From assembly GCF_900110955.1 (NCBI RefSeq), contig NZ_FOFR01000006.1, forward strand, positions 248,001-312,000: DNA of 64,000 nucleotides. Direction: 5' to 3'. Position numbers and translations under genes: made by a program. This DNA comes from Lentzea xinjiangensis (lineage in GTDB: Bacteria > Actinomycetota > Actinomycetes > Mycobacteriales > Pseudonocardiaceae). Below the pieces are notes generated by a model. It made no database searches and was not told the DNA's origin. It saw nothing but the letters and a program-made list of their open reading frames with translations. Below are positions 31,421 through 39,587 of the stretch, piece by piece (position 1 is the first letter of the stretch; each line of letters starts with the position of its first letter).

Positions 31421-31852
31421 GTGACCGTCGACGATGAACCCGCCCACGCCCTGGTCATGGACTTCCCGATCGGCCCGGACCTGGAGCTGACCGATCTCCG
31501 CCGCGAGGTCGGCGCGGTGCTGCACTCCCTCGGCGCGGACCACTGCTACGACGTGCTCCTAGTGGTGTCGGAGCTGGTGAGCAACGTGCTGGACCACACG
31601 AGGGGCACTGGCCGGCTCCGCCTCCTGCACGGCCGGGCTCCCTGCGAGGTCACGATCGAGGTCGACGACTCCTCCCCGCAGCACCCGGTCAAGGGGCGCT
31701 CACGGCTGGGCGGGCACCGCGGCAGGGGTCTGGTGATGATCGACAACGCCACGAGCGAGTGGGGTTCGACCCCGGCGCCGGGCGGCGGCAAGACGGTGTT
31801 CGCCGTCGTTCCTTGCGTCACAACGCGAAGCGCGCCAGGAACGTGCCGGTGA
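31421..31852 (+). CDS. RsbW-like antisigma factor / serine kinase
   Basis: 143 residues with a GTG start. It is a HATPase_c_2 domain with the N-box VSELVSNVLDHTRG, then VEVDDSSP as the D-box analogue (here TIEVDDSSPQHP) and the G-box GGHRGRGLVMID. Such proteins bind a sigma factor or phosphorylate STAS antagonists. It lies 18 bp after the STAS gene and is almost certainly cotranscribed with it. No sigma gene of the SigB type is adjacent, so the target lies outside the window. Confidence 0.92.
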   Translation: MTVDDEPAHALVMDFPIGPDLELTDLRREVGAVLHSLGADHCYDVLLVVSELVSNVLDHTRGTGRLRLLHGRAPCEVTIEVDDSSPQHPVKGRSRLGGHRGRGLVMIDNATSEWGSTPAPGGGKTVFAVVPCVTTRSAPGTCR

Positions 31853-31899
31853 CGTCAGTGGCCGCCGCAGCCCGGTCCGAAGTGGACTGATCCGGTCGG

Positions 31900-32487
31900 C
31901 TACGAGGCGTCCAGGAGAGCCAGGAACTCGGCTCGCGTGCGCTCGATGCGGGCTCCCAGTTCGAGCGCCGGTGCGCTCTTGCCGGACGAGAGCTCGGCGC
32001 GGGCGACGGTGCGCGCTTCCTCGAACTGGGTGCGCAGCAGCTGCTCCAGGTGCTGGTCGAAGGCGGTGTCCCGGGCGCTTCCGAGCGCCGCCAGCTCCGC
32101 GGTCGTGATCATGCCGGGCATGTCGTGGCCGTCGTGCAGACCGGTCTCCTGCCTGCCGGCCAGGGCGAGCAGCTCCCTGGCCACCGCCAGCTCCGCCCGG
32201 TAGCCGGCCTCGACCCGGCTCGCCACCGGGCGCAGCGCGGAGCCGGGCCTGGTCGCCGCCACCGTGACCGCCGCGAGCGCGGACTCGTTCTGCGGGATCA
32301 CCAGCTCCACGAACGCCAGGTCGGTGGGCGACAGGCCGGCCGGTCCCGGACTGGGCTGCACCGAACCGGCCGGCAACGAACCGGCCGGCAACGAACCGGC
32401 CGGTGCCGGACCGGCTGGCGGGGCCGCGGCGACTGTCGCGCCGCAGCCCGCCACCACCAGGACCGCCGCGATGGCGAGAACCCTCAC
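31900..32487 (-). CDS. DUF305-like lipoprotein lacking the His-His motifs
   Basis: 195 residues from the GTG that overlaps the DUF1996 stop by one base (TAGTG). The lipobox VVAGC lies near residue 15, followed by a linker containing repeated PAGSL. The domain aligns by eye with DUF305 (DLAFVELVIPQNESAL, HDGHDMPGMITTAELAAL, AFDQHLEQLLRTQFEEA). However, the paired histidines expected at the two repeat sites (MIPHH and MIRHH) are QN and TQ here. It is exported and anchored. A metal-binding role, if general in the family, is probably lost. Confidence 0.8.
   Translation of the reverse strand: MRVLAIAAVLVVAGCGATVAAAPPAGPAPAGSLPAGSLPAGSVQPSPGPAGLSPTDLAFVELVIPQNESALAAVTVAATRPGSALRPVASRVEAGYRAELAVARELLALAGRQETGLHDGHDMPGMITTAELAALGSARDTAFDQHLEQLLRTQFEEARTVARAELSSGKSAPALELGARIERTRAEFLALLDAS
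32359..32406. repeat. 15-bp tandem repeat in the DUF305 linker
   Basis: Three consecutive copies of GAACCGGCCGGCAAC (the last ending GGTGCC) encode the PAGSL repeats of the lipoprotein linker. Short tandem duplication; length polymorphism is likely. Confidence 0.75.
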
Positions 32488-33548
32488 TACGGACGGCCGT
32501 CCGGTCCGCACTTTACGATCCGGTTGATGCAGTCGCGCACGCGCTGCGCCATCTCGGCTTCCGGCCAGGCGTTGAAGAAGTCGCCGTGCATCGTGTAGCC
32601 GGGGCCGGACGCCAGCTTGAAGCGCGCCGGGTCGCCGCTCACCGGGTAGCGCAGCACCTGGCGCAGCTTCGGCACCGGCACGGGGTGCGTCGCCGGGCAG
32701 TCGCCCGCGACCGGGTAGGCCATGTGGCTCTTGTGGTCGGCGGAGTCCAGGTCCTTGCCGTTCCAGCACTGCGGGAAGTCCAGGTAGGACTCCATCATCG
32801 TGCCCGCCGGGCAGTTCACGAAGTCCTTGGAGGCGCCGACGTGACCGGCGTGCAGGCACGACCAGCGCGACCTCGTGCTGTCGTCGGGTGCGGTGGCCTT
32901 GGCGTTGCCCGCGACGACCCGCAGCCCGTACGGCAGCGGCCGGGTGCGGGCGATCACGTCGTCGCGCACTCCTTCACCGAGGTAGTAGAAGGTCGTGCCG
33001 GTCGGCTCGACGGGCTGGCCGTCGACCAGCAGCGTGGGCACCCAGTACGACGACAGGTCGGCCTTGGGGCTGCACGTGCTGGTGGCCTTGGCGAGGCTCT
33101 CGACGTCGGAGTGGGCGTTGGTCGAGACGTTGCCGAAGAAGCTGTGCAGGTGCGAGACACCGGGCAGGTTCGGGAAGACGATCGGGTCGTCCGGCAGCCG
33201 GTGCGTGAACGGGCACTCGGCGACGAACTCCGCGACGCGCACGGCGTTCGGCGGGATCGGCTCCTGCGCGGGCAGGGCGACCGCCTCGGTGGTCGCGGGG
33301 GCGGGGACGGACGTGCCGGTCGATCCGGGCGCGGTCGTCGTGGGGTCGGCCGCCGTGGCCTGCGCCTGCGTCTGCGCCCGCGCCGGGGAGGTCGCGGCCG
33401 GGCTCGCCGAGATCGCCACCTTCGGTGGCTTGGGCGGGGAGAAGAACATCGCGTTCGCGGTCACCGCGGAGGCCGCGACGCCGGCCACGGAGAGGACGGC
33501 GATCAGGACGCGCCTCCGCAACCGCGACGTGGTGGGGGCGTGGGTCAT
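32487..33548 (-). CDS. Exported DUF1996 protein
   Basis: 353 residues. A twin-basic start (RLRRRVLIAVLSVAGVAASAVTANA) acts as signal peptide or anchor, followed by a Thr/Ala/Pro-rich linker (about 40-85). The DUF1996 domain (about 95-350) contains AEFVAECPFTHRLPDDPIVFPN, GVSHLHSFFGN and SYWVPTLLVDG. The family occurs in actinomycetes and fungi and has no settled function; conserved His residues suggest metal or carbohydrate binding. It lies 63 bp after the sigma-GH128 fusion gene and overlaps the DUF305 gene. Confidence 0.9.
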   Translation of the reverse strand: MTHAPTTSRLRRRVLIAVLSVAGVAASAVTANAMFFSPPKPPKVAISASPAATSPARAQTQAQATAADPTTTAPGSTGTSVPAPATTEAVALPAQEPIPPNAVRVAEFVAECPFTHRLPDDPIVFPNLPGVSHLHSFFGNVSTNAHSDVESLAKATSTCSPKADLSSYWVPTLLVDGQPVEPTGTTFYYLGEGVRDDVIARTRPLPYGLRVVAGNAKATAPDDSTRSRWSCLHAGHVGASKDFVNCPAGTMMESYLDFPQCWNGKDLDSADHKSHMAYPVAGDCPATHPVPVPKLRQVLRYPVSGDPARFKLASGPGYTMHGDFFNAWPEAEMAQRVRDCINRIVKCGPDGRP

Positions 33549-33611
33549 CGAAGGTCCTTTCGAGCAGGGTGAACTGACACAGGGGTGGTGCGGATCGGGA
33601 GCGGCGCGGGC

Positions 33612-35459
33612 TCAGCCCGCGTCGCGGTAGGCCTGACCGGCCTGGTTGGGGATGCCGCCGGGGGCGTAGAGGCCGGTGCCCGGCTTGTCGGCGGGCAGCG
33701 CGAACCACGCGTACCGCTCCAGGTACGGCAGGCTCTCCAGCATCGCGCCGGAACCGCGGGCGAACGCCGCGAGCTCCGCCTGGGACGGGTAGCGCGGGGA
33801 ACCGCCCGAGAAGTCGATGAGCGAGTACTCGGTGAGCCACACCGGTTTGCCGTACCGCTTGTGCACCGCGTCGAGGTAGTTCTTCAGGTGCCCGACGGCG
33901 GCCGCGCTGAAGTCCGAGCCGTACCAGTGCACCGCGATGAAGTCGACGCGCAGACCTCGTTGCGCCGCACCGGTCATGAACCGGTCGAGCCAGCCGCCCG
34001 GCTTGTCACCGCTGTGCGCGACCGCGGGACTGCCGAGCCGCAGCCCGGTCGCGGACAGCTTCGGCCACAGGTCGAGCGCCTGCTCCGGCGACATGTTCGC
34101 CTGGTCGGGGAAGTCCGGCTCGTTGAACCCGAGCAGCACCTTGCCGTTCGCCTTCGCGCGGGCGAGCGTGGCGTCGTCGGTGAACTTCGCGCCCCAGATC
34201 ATCGGCACGAACTCGACGTTCGGCGGCGTGACGACACCGTCGGGGTGCACCGCCCAGTTGTAGTACCAGCCCGCCCGGACGTCGGTGAGCGCCTTGCCGA
34301 CACCGTCGAAGTTCCACGTGCTGACGCCCTTCTTCGCCGAGGCCGCGACGGAGGCCGGGGGAGCGGGCGCGACGGGCTTGGCGACCGTCGTCGTCGCCGG
34401 TGGTGGCTGGGGCGACGGTGCCGACGACGGTGCCGACGAAAGGGGTGTGGTGGTGGGCGGTGTCGTCGTGGGCGTGCTGGAGATGCTGGTCGTGGTCGCC
34501 CGGGCGACCGGCTCCTCGCGCGAGGGCAGCACGGCGACCACGACGCCCGCGGCCAGCACCGCGGCCGCGGCGGCCGCGAGCGGTTTCACCAGCGTCCCCT
34601 GCAGGAACAGGCTGAGTTTGCCGGTGGTGACGGGGTCCGCCGCGACCGGGGAGGTGCCCACCTGCGACCCGGCGAGCAGCGGCTGCTCGAACCCGAACGC
34701 GGCGGGCAGCGGCACCAGCGGCAGCCGGGCGATGAGCCCCTCGACTGCCGCCAGGTCGTGACCGCAGCGCTCGCAGCGGGCACAGGCGCGGCTGTGCCGG
34801 GCGATCCGCTTGCGCCACAACGGGCTGGGGTCGCCGTCCCAGTCCGCGACCACGTCGGCGAGCTCGGGGCAGCGCGGCGTGCGCTCCAGCGCCCGCACCA
34901 CGATGCGGGCGGCGTCGAGCTGCGCTTTGACGCGCTGCACCCGCACGGCGGTGTGCTGCGGCGTCAGTTCGAGCGCGGTGGCGACCTCCGCGCGGGTCAG
35001 CCGCCCGGCCGCTTCCAGCCACCACAGCGACAGCAGCTCGCGCTCGTCCGCGCTGAGCCACCGGGTCGCCGCCACGACCTCGCGCCGCTGCCCCGACAGG
35101 TGCAGGCGCATGATCGTGAGGTCGACGAAGTCCGCGCCGGGATCGGCGACGTCGTCGGGCACCGGACCGGTGACCGGCACCCGCTGGCGTTCGCGGTGCC
35201 GCAGCCGGATCTGGTTCATCGCGATCACGACGAGCCACGACCGGAACCCGGCGGGATCGCGCAGCGACGACAGCCCGTGCACCGCCCGGAGCATGGTCTC
35301 CTGGACCACGTCGTCGGTGTCCGCGTGACCGCCGAGCGCGTGCCCCACGATGTTGTAGACGAGGGGCAGGTATCCGGCCACCAGGTCGTCCAACGCGCGC
35401 TGGTCGCCGTCGCGCGCGGCCACCACCGTCGCGACGCCGGGTTCCTCGGCCACCGCCAT
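33612..35459 (-). CDS. ECF sigma factor fused to zinc anti-sigma segment, membrane helix and GH128-like domain
   Basis: 615 residues from the ATG preceded by AGGTGGAC. Residues 10-90 are sigma2 (DTDDVVQETMLRAV, WLVVIAMNQIRLRHR) and 130-190 sigma4 (LSADERELLSLWWLE, LTRAEVATALELTPQHTAVRVQ). Residues 222-229 carry H-x3-C-x2-C (His222, Cys226, Cys229), the zinc anti-sigma signature. A membrane helix (293-312) and a Thr/Pro linker (318-372) lead to a GH128-like domain (377-615) with Glu447 in GFNEPDF and Glu544 in WLTEYS. The cell-surface domain could sense or cleave a glucan and control the tethered sigma factor. Confidence 0.92.
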   Translation of the reverse strand: MAVAEEPGVATVVAARDGDQRALDDLVAGYLPLVYNIVGHALGGHADTDDVVQETMLRAVHGLSSLRDPAGFRSWLVVIAMNQIRLRHRERQRVPVTGPVPDDVADPGADFVDLTIMRLHLSGQRREVVAATRWLSADERELLSLWWLEAAGRLTRAEVATALELTPQHTAVRVQRVKAQLDAARIVVRALERTPRCPELADVVADWDGDPSPLWRKRIARHSRACARCERCGHDLAAVEGLIARLPLVPLPAAFGFEQPLLAGSQVGTSPVAADPVTTGKLSLFLQGTLVKPLAAAAAAVLAAGVVVAVLPSREEPVARATTTSISSTPTTTPPTTTPLSSAPSSAPSPQPPPATTTVAKPVAPAPPASVAASAKKGVSTWNFDGVGKALTDVRAGWYYNWAVHPDGVVTPPNVEFVPMIWGAKFTDDATLARAKANGKVLLGFNEPDFPDQANMSPEQALDLWPKLSATGLRLGSPAVAHSGDKPGGWLDRFMTGAAQRGLRVDFIAVHWYGSDFSAAAVGHLKNYLDAVHKRYGKPVWLTEYSLIDFSGGSPRYPSQAELAAFARGSGAMLESLPYLERYAWFALPADKPGTGLYAPGGIPNQAGQAYRDAG

Positions 35460-35564
35460 GTCCACCTCACTTGCCGGTCCAGGGTTCTCTGACCAGGAGA
35501 TGTCCCGGGCGACCGGCGATAACGAAAACCTCGCCGACTTTTTCGAGCGCTCTGCTGACCGCGG

Positions 35565-36818
35565 GTGAAGCCGGCGGTGAGCCACCCTACGGCTCGGGCC
35601 GGCAGCGCCGCGAGGCCGGCGTCGAGGGTGCGCAATCCGGTCGACCACGCGCAGGACCGCTGGTACGAACGGCACATGTGGCGGTACCTGTGGTCGGCCG
35701 GACTGGCTCGCCTCGCCGACGAGATGGTGTTGTTCGCGCTGGTCCTGCTGGTCGCGGACCGCACGGGGAGCGTGCTGCTGACGGCGCTCACCACGGCGGG
35801 GTACACGTTGCCCGCGGTCGTCACCGGTCCGGTGCTCGGGGCGTGGCTCGACCGCACCGGACGGCCGCTCCTCGCACTCGCGGGCAACCAGTTCCTGCTC
35901 GCCGGCACGGCGTTGTGCCTGGTCTTCGTGCCGCCGCCCGGCATGCCCCTGCTCGCGGTGCTCGCGGGGCTGGCGCTGCCGATGACGAGCGGCGGGTTCA
36001 CCGGCATGCTGCCCAGGCTCGGCGTCGACCTGCCGCGGGTGACCGCCTACGACTCGGTGCTGTTCAGCGCCACCGCGATCGTGGGGCCCGCGCTGGCAGG
36101 CGGGATCGCGTTCACGTGGTCTCCCGCGGTCGCGATGGTCGCGGTGTGCCTGCTGGGCGTGCTCGGCGGGCTGTGCACGCTGCGGCTCGTGCTCGGTCCG
36201 GCGCCGGTGTCGTCGCACCCGTCGCTCGTCCTGGCGTTGCGGGCCGGGGCGCGGCACCTCGTCCGGACGGCGCCGCTGCGGGCGGCCACGGTCGCGTCGG
36301 TGCTGAGCTTCGCCGGGTTCGGGATGCTGGTCGTGGCGCTGCCGTGGCTGGTCGAGTCCACCGGCGCGGACCGGAGCCTGGGCGGTGTGGTGATGGCCGT
36401 GCTCGACGTCGGCTGCGTCATCTCGGTGCTGGCGCTGCGGCCGCACCTGCCCCGATGGCTTCCGGAACGCGTCCTGTTCGTGACGATCGCCGCCTTCGGG
36501 GTGGCGCTCGTGCCGTGGGCGTTCGCGGAGACCATCGGGTGGCTGCTCGCCTTCGCGCTGCTGGCCGGGCTGGTGCAGGGGCCGGCGCTGACCTCGTTGA
36601 TCACCGCCCGGCAGCGCTACAGCCCGCCGGAGCTGCTGGGCCAGGTGTCGACGACCGGGGCGAGCCTCAAGATCGGCGCGTTCTCGCTGGGCGCGCTGCT
36701 CACCGGTCTGCTGCCGCAAGGCCCCGGCGTCGTCGTGCTGGTCGTCGCCGCCTGCCAGCTCGTCGCGGTCGCGGCGGGACTCGTCAGCGGCCGCGCCACG
36801 CGCGCACCGGTGCCGTAG
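35565..36818 (+). CDS. MFS transporter
   Basis: 417 residues from a GTG, with no convincing ribosome site; the ATG at 35676 (MWRYLWSAGLARLADE) would give 380 residues and fits the usual MFS start better. About 12 hydrophobic helices are seen, with LGAWLDRTGRP as the loop 2-3 motif. Late helices include VVVLVVAACQLVAVAAGLVSG. Substrate unknown; MFS_1 exporters of this type often carry drugs or metabolites. It is divergent from the sigma-GH128 gene and convergent with the ABC permease gene, which ends 4 bp away. Confidence 0.9.
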   Translation: MKPAVSHPTARAGSAARPASRVRNPVDHAQDRWYERHMWRYLWSAGLARLADEMVLFALVLLVADRTGSVLLTALTTAGYTLPAVVTGPVLGAWLDRTGRPLLALAGNQFLLAGTALCLVFVPPPGMPLLAVLAGLALPMTSGGFTGMLPRLGVDLPRVTAYDSVLFSATAIVGPALAGGIAFTWSPAVAMVAVCLLGVLGGLCTLRLVLGPAPVSSHPSLVLALRAGARHLVRTAPLRAATVASVLSFAGFGMLVVALPWLVESTGADRSLGGVVMAVLDVGCVISVLALRPHLPRWLPERVLFVTIAAFGVALVPWAFAETIGWLLAFALLAGLVQGPALTSLITARQRYSPPELLGQVSTTGASLKIGAFSLGALLTGLLPQGPGVVVLVVAACQLVAVAAGLVSGRATRAPVP

Positions 36819-36822
36819 CCGC

Positions 36823-37386
36823 TCAGCGCCGCCCGCCGCGTGCCGAGTAGGCGGCGACCCCGGCCACGAAGAGCACACCGGCCGTCCACGTCGTCACCGC
36901 GTCGTCCGGCGGGCCGAGCGGCCACGTGGCGATCCGGCCGGGCAGCGAGTCGCCGGGCGGCACCATCGCCGCCACCGCCCACCACAGCACCGGGGCGGCG
37001 GGAGCGAACCGGGCCCCCGCCACCGTCGCCGCCAGCCCGGCCAGCCCGATCATGCCCGCGGTGTCGCGCACGACGAACGCGGCGTCGAACGGCTCCTGCC
37101 CGAGCTGCTGCACGAGCAGCACCGAGACCGCGGCCGGCACGGCGGCGGCCACGAGGTGCCCGAACCGCCACAGCGGCCACGGCACGGCCGTCGACGAGTC
37201 CAGTTCCGGGTCCTGCCCCGCGAGACCCACCGTCACGACCAGAACGGCGGCCAGCGACGTCAGCGACGCGCTGAGCGCGGTCCACGGTGTGTGCAACGCC
37301 AACCACGCGACGAACACCACGACAGGCAGAACCACCAGGGCCGCGGGCACTCCGCGCGACCGCGCGTACAACGCGAGCTGCCTCAT
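36823..37386 (-). CDS. Small integral membrane protein of ABC operon
   Basis: 187 residues starting at the ATG in TGATG that overlaps the preceding stop. Five or six hydrophobic segments are visible, for example ALVVLPVVVFVAWLAL and LTSLAAVLVVTVGLAG. No soluble domain. As the last gene of the sigma/ABC operon it is probably an auxiliary membrane component of the exporter. Not recognised as a named family. Confidence 0.75.
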   Translation of the reverse strand: MRQLALYARSRGVPAALVVLPVVVFVAWLALHTPWTALSASLTSLAAVLVVTVGLAGQDPELDSSTAVPWPLWRFGHLVAAAVPAAVSVLLVQQLGQEPFDAAFVVRDTAGMIGLAGLAATVAGARFAPAAPVLWWAVAAMVPPGDSLPGRIATWPLGPPDDAVTTWTAGVLFVAGVAAYSARGGRR

Positions 37387-38735
37387 CACGCCGCCCTCAG
37401 CACGTCGAGCGCGCGCGAGGAGTCCTGGCACTCCAGCAACATCTCCCGCACCTGTGCCACGCGCCTGAGCTGTTCCTGCGGGGACTGGCTCCGCAGGGCC
37501 TGCCAGGCGGCCTCGACCTCGGAACGCGAGCGCGTGTTCGTCCACACGTACGGCTCGGAAGCCAGTTCGGCGAGCCCGCCGTTGAAGTAGCCGGCCGTCA
37601 GGTAGCGCACGACGGCTTCCTGGACGTCGATGGTGTTCGGCGTGGAGCAGTCGGCGACGCCCGCGCCGGCGAGCAGCTCCAGCCGCAACTGCGCCGGGGG
37701 CATGGTGAGCACCCGCGGATATCCCTGCGACCGCACGTAGACGACGTCGCGGCTGCGTTGCGGCGCGGTGAGGTAGGCCATCGCGGAGGTGTCCTCCCGG
37801 ACCTCGGTGGGCGGGCCGGGCAGCACCGCGAGCGCGGCCAGCACCTCCCGGCCGACCGCGGCCACCACGGGCAGGCGGTCCTCGTGGGCCCGGCTCACGC
37901 AGACCCGGCCGTCGCAGACCAGCTCGCCCGCGAGGGAGTCCGTCACCAGCACGCCGGAGAGCTTGCTCGGCATGATCGACAAGGCGAGGGCCACCGCCAG
38001 CCCGGCCGGGACCAGCGCCGCGAGCCGTCCGGACCAGGAGCGCGCCACCAGCAGCAGGAACGCCGTCACCCCGAGCCCGGTGAACCACACGATCTGCCCG
38101 ATGTCGACCGACGTCGACGTCGTCACGAGGTCCGAGCTCGGTGGGTCGAGGACCGGCACCAGCAGTGCCAGCCGGGACACCTCGTCGTCGGCGGTCCGCC
38201 CGTCCAGCGCCCGCCCCGCCGCGGTCGCCACCATGAACGTCGCCACCAGCGCCACCGGCACGGTCAGCGGGTGGGGCAGCAGCCGCCCCACGGCGAGGCC
38301 CAGCAGGACGCTCGACGCCAGCGCGATCACCACGGTCACCATGAGCGGGAGGAAGCCGACGGAGACGAACCCGCCGCCGAACGCGACCACGGCGACCACA
38401 CCCGCGCACAGCAGCGCGGTGGCAGCGGCGACCACAGCCGCCACCGCCGAAGCGAGCGTGCCCAGCCGGACCCAGCCGGGCCGTGACGTCGCGGAGAACA
38501 GCTCGGTCACCCCGGCCCGGCTGTCCCGCATGCCCTGGAAGACGGCGAGGCCGACCACGAGCGCCCACACGTACGCGAGCGGCAGCCGGAGCTCGAGCAC
38601 CGCCGAGGTCGAGTTGCCCTTCCACCTCGCGTTCGCCGACGTGACCAGCACGAGCATCCCCGCGCCGGAGACGAGGACGAGCAACCCGGCCCAGAGCGCG
38701 GTCGAGCGCCGCAGTTCGATGCGCAACCCGGTCAC
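37386..38735 (-). CDS. ABC-2-type permease-like membrane protein
   Basis: 449 residues from the GTG overlapping the ATPase stop (GTGA). It has at least six helices in the first 270 residues, including SGAGMLVLVTSANA, ALVVGLAVFQGM and LVALVATFMVATAAG. A large, probably extracytoplasmic segment with two or three cysteines (ELVCDGRVCVSR) and a C-terminal helical region (VREMLLECQDSSRALDV) follow. The DSRAGVTELFSATSRP block is typical of ABC-2 permeases of this operon type. It presumably pairs with one or both upstream ATPases. Confidence 0.82.
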   Translation of the reverse strand: MTGLRIELRRSTALWAGLLVLVSGAGMLVLVTSANARWKGNSTSAVLELRLPLAYVWALVVGLAVFQGMRDSRAGVTELFSATSRPGWVRLGTLASAVAAVVAAATALLCAGVVAVVAFGGGFVSVGFLPLMVTVVIALASSVLLGLAVGRLLPHPLTVPVALVATFMVATAAGRALDGRTADDEVSRLALLVPVLDPPSSDLVTTSTSVDIGQIVWFTGLGVTAFLLLVARSWSGRLAALVPAGLAVALALSIMPSKLSGVLVTDSLAGELVCDGRVCVSRAHEDRLPVVAAVGREVLAALAVLPGPPTEVREDTSAMAYLTAPQRSRDVVYVRSQGYPRVLTMPPAQLRLELLAGAGVADCSTPNTIDVQEAVVRYLTAGYFNGGLAELASEPYVWTNTRSRSEVEAAWQALRSQSPQEQLRRVAQVREMLLECQDSSRALDVLRAA

Positions 38736-39493
38736 CAGGCACCTCCGCCGGTCCGCGCGCTGATCAGCGCCGAGTAGCCGCGCTCGATGGGGCTGTCGCC
38801 CACGTGGGCGTCCGTTCCCGCGGTGGCGAGATCGGCCGGGGTCCCCTGGAACACCGCGGATCCCTCCGACACGAGCACCACGTCGGTGCACGCCGCCGCG
38901 ACGTCCTCGACCAGGTGCGTCGAGATCAGCACGCACGCCTGCTGCCCGAGCTCGACCACCAGCTCGCGGAACCGCAGCCGTTGCGCGGGATCGAGGCCGA
39001 CCGTGGGTTCGTCCAGCAGCAGCACCTCCGGCTCGTTGACGATCGCCTGCGCGATGCCGACCCGGCGGACCATGCCGCCGGACAACGTCTTGAGCTTGTC
39101 GTCGGCGCGGTCGGTCAGCCCCACCCGTTCCAGTGCGCGGTGCACGGCGCCGGGGATCGACGCCGGCGGCATCTCCTTCAACCAGGCCAGGTACTCGACG
39201 AACTCGCGGACCTTGAACCGCTTGTAGAAGCCGAAGTGCTGCGGCAGGTACCCCAGCCGCCGCCGCACCGGCCTGAGCCGGCCGCTCACCGGCGTGCCCA
39301 GCAACGACAACGATCCCGCGGTGGGCGCCTGCACCGTCGCCAGCGTCCTGATCAGGGTCGTCTTGCCCGCGCCGTTCGGGCCGAGCAGCCCGTGCACACC
39401 GCGGCCGAGCCGCAGGTCCAGCCCGTTCACCGCGTTGCGGCCACGGCGGCCGCCCACGCGCACCACCAGGCCGTCGGCCTCGATTCCGTTCAT
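38732..39493 (-). CDS. ABC transporter ATP-binding protein (copy 2)
   Basis: 253 residues with start ATG after GAGGAGATCACG. Walker A GPNGAGKT, Q-loop YLPQHFG, signature LSGGMVRRVGIAQAIV, Walker B LLLDEPTVGLD and switch His in ISTHLVED are all intact. It is an ABC-2 type cytoplasmic ATPase. It is a close duplicate of the ATPase encoded at 39588-40352. It overlaps the permease start by 4 bp. Confidence 0.96.
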   Translation of the reverse strand: MNGIEADGLVVRVGGRRGRNAVNGLDLRLGRGVHGLLGPNGAGKTTLIRTLATVQAPTAGSLSLLGTPVSGRLRPVRRRLGYLPQHFGFYKRFKVREFVEYLAWLKEMPPASIPGAVHRALERVGLTDRADDKLKTLSGGMVRRVGIAQAIVNEPEVLLLDEPTVGLDPAQRLRFRELVVELGQQACVLISTHLVEDVAAACTDVVLVSEGSAVFQGTPADLATAGTDAHVGDSPIERGYSALISARTGGGAW

Positions 39494-39587
39494 CGTGATC
39501 TCCTCGTGCGGCTTGCCCTTCACCTTCGGCAAGACGGCACACAGGCGGCCGCGGTTCTCGATTTCCCGTGACCGGCAACACATTTCT

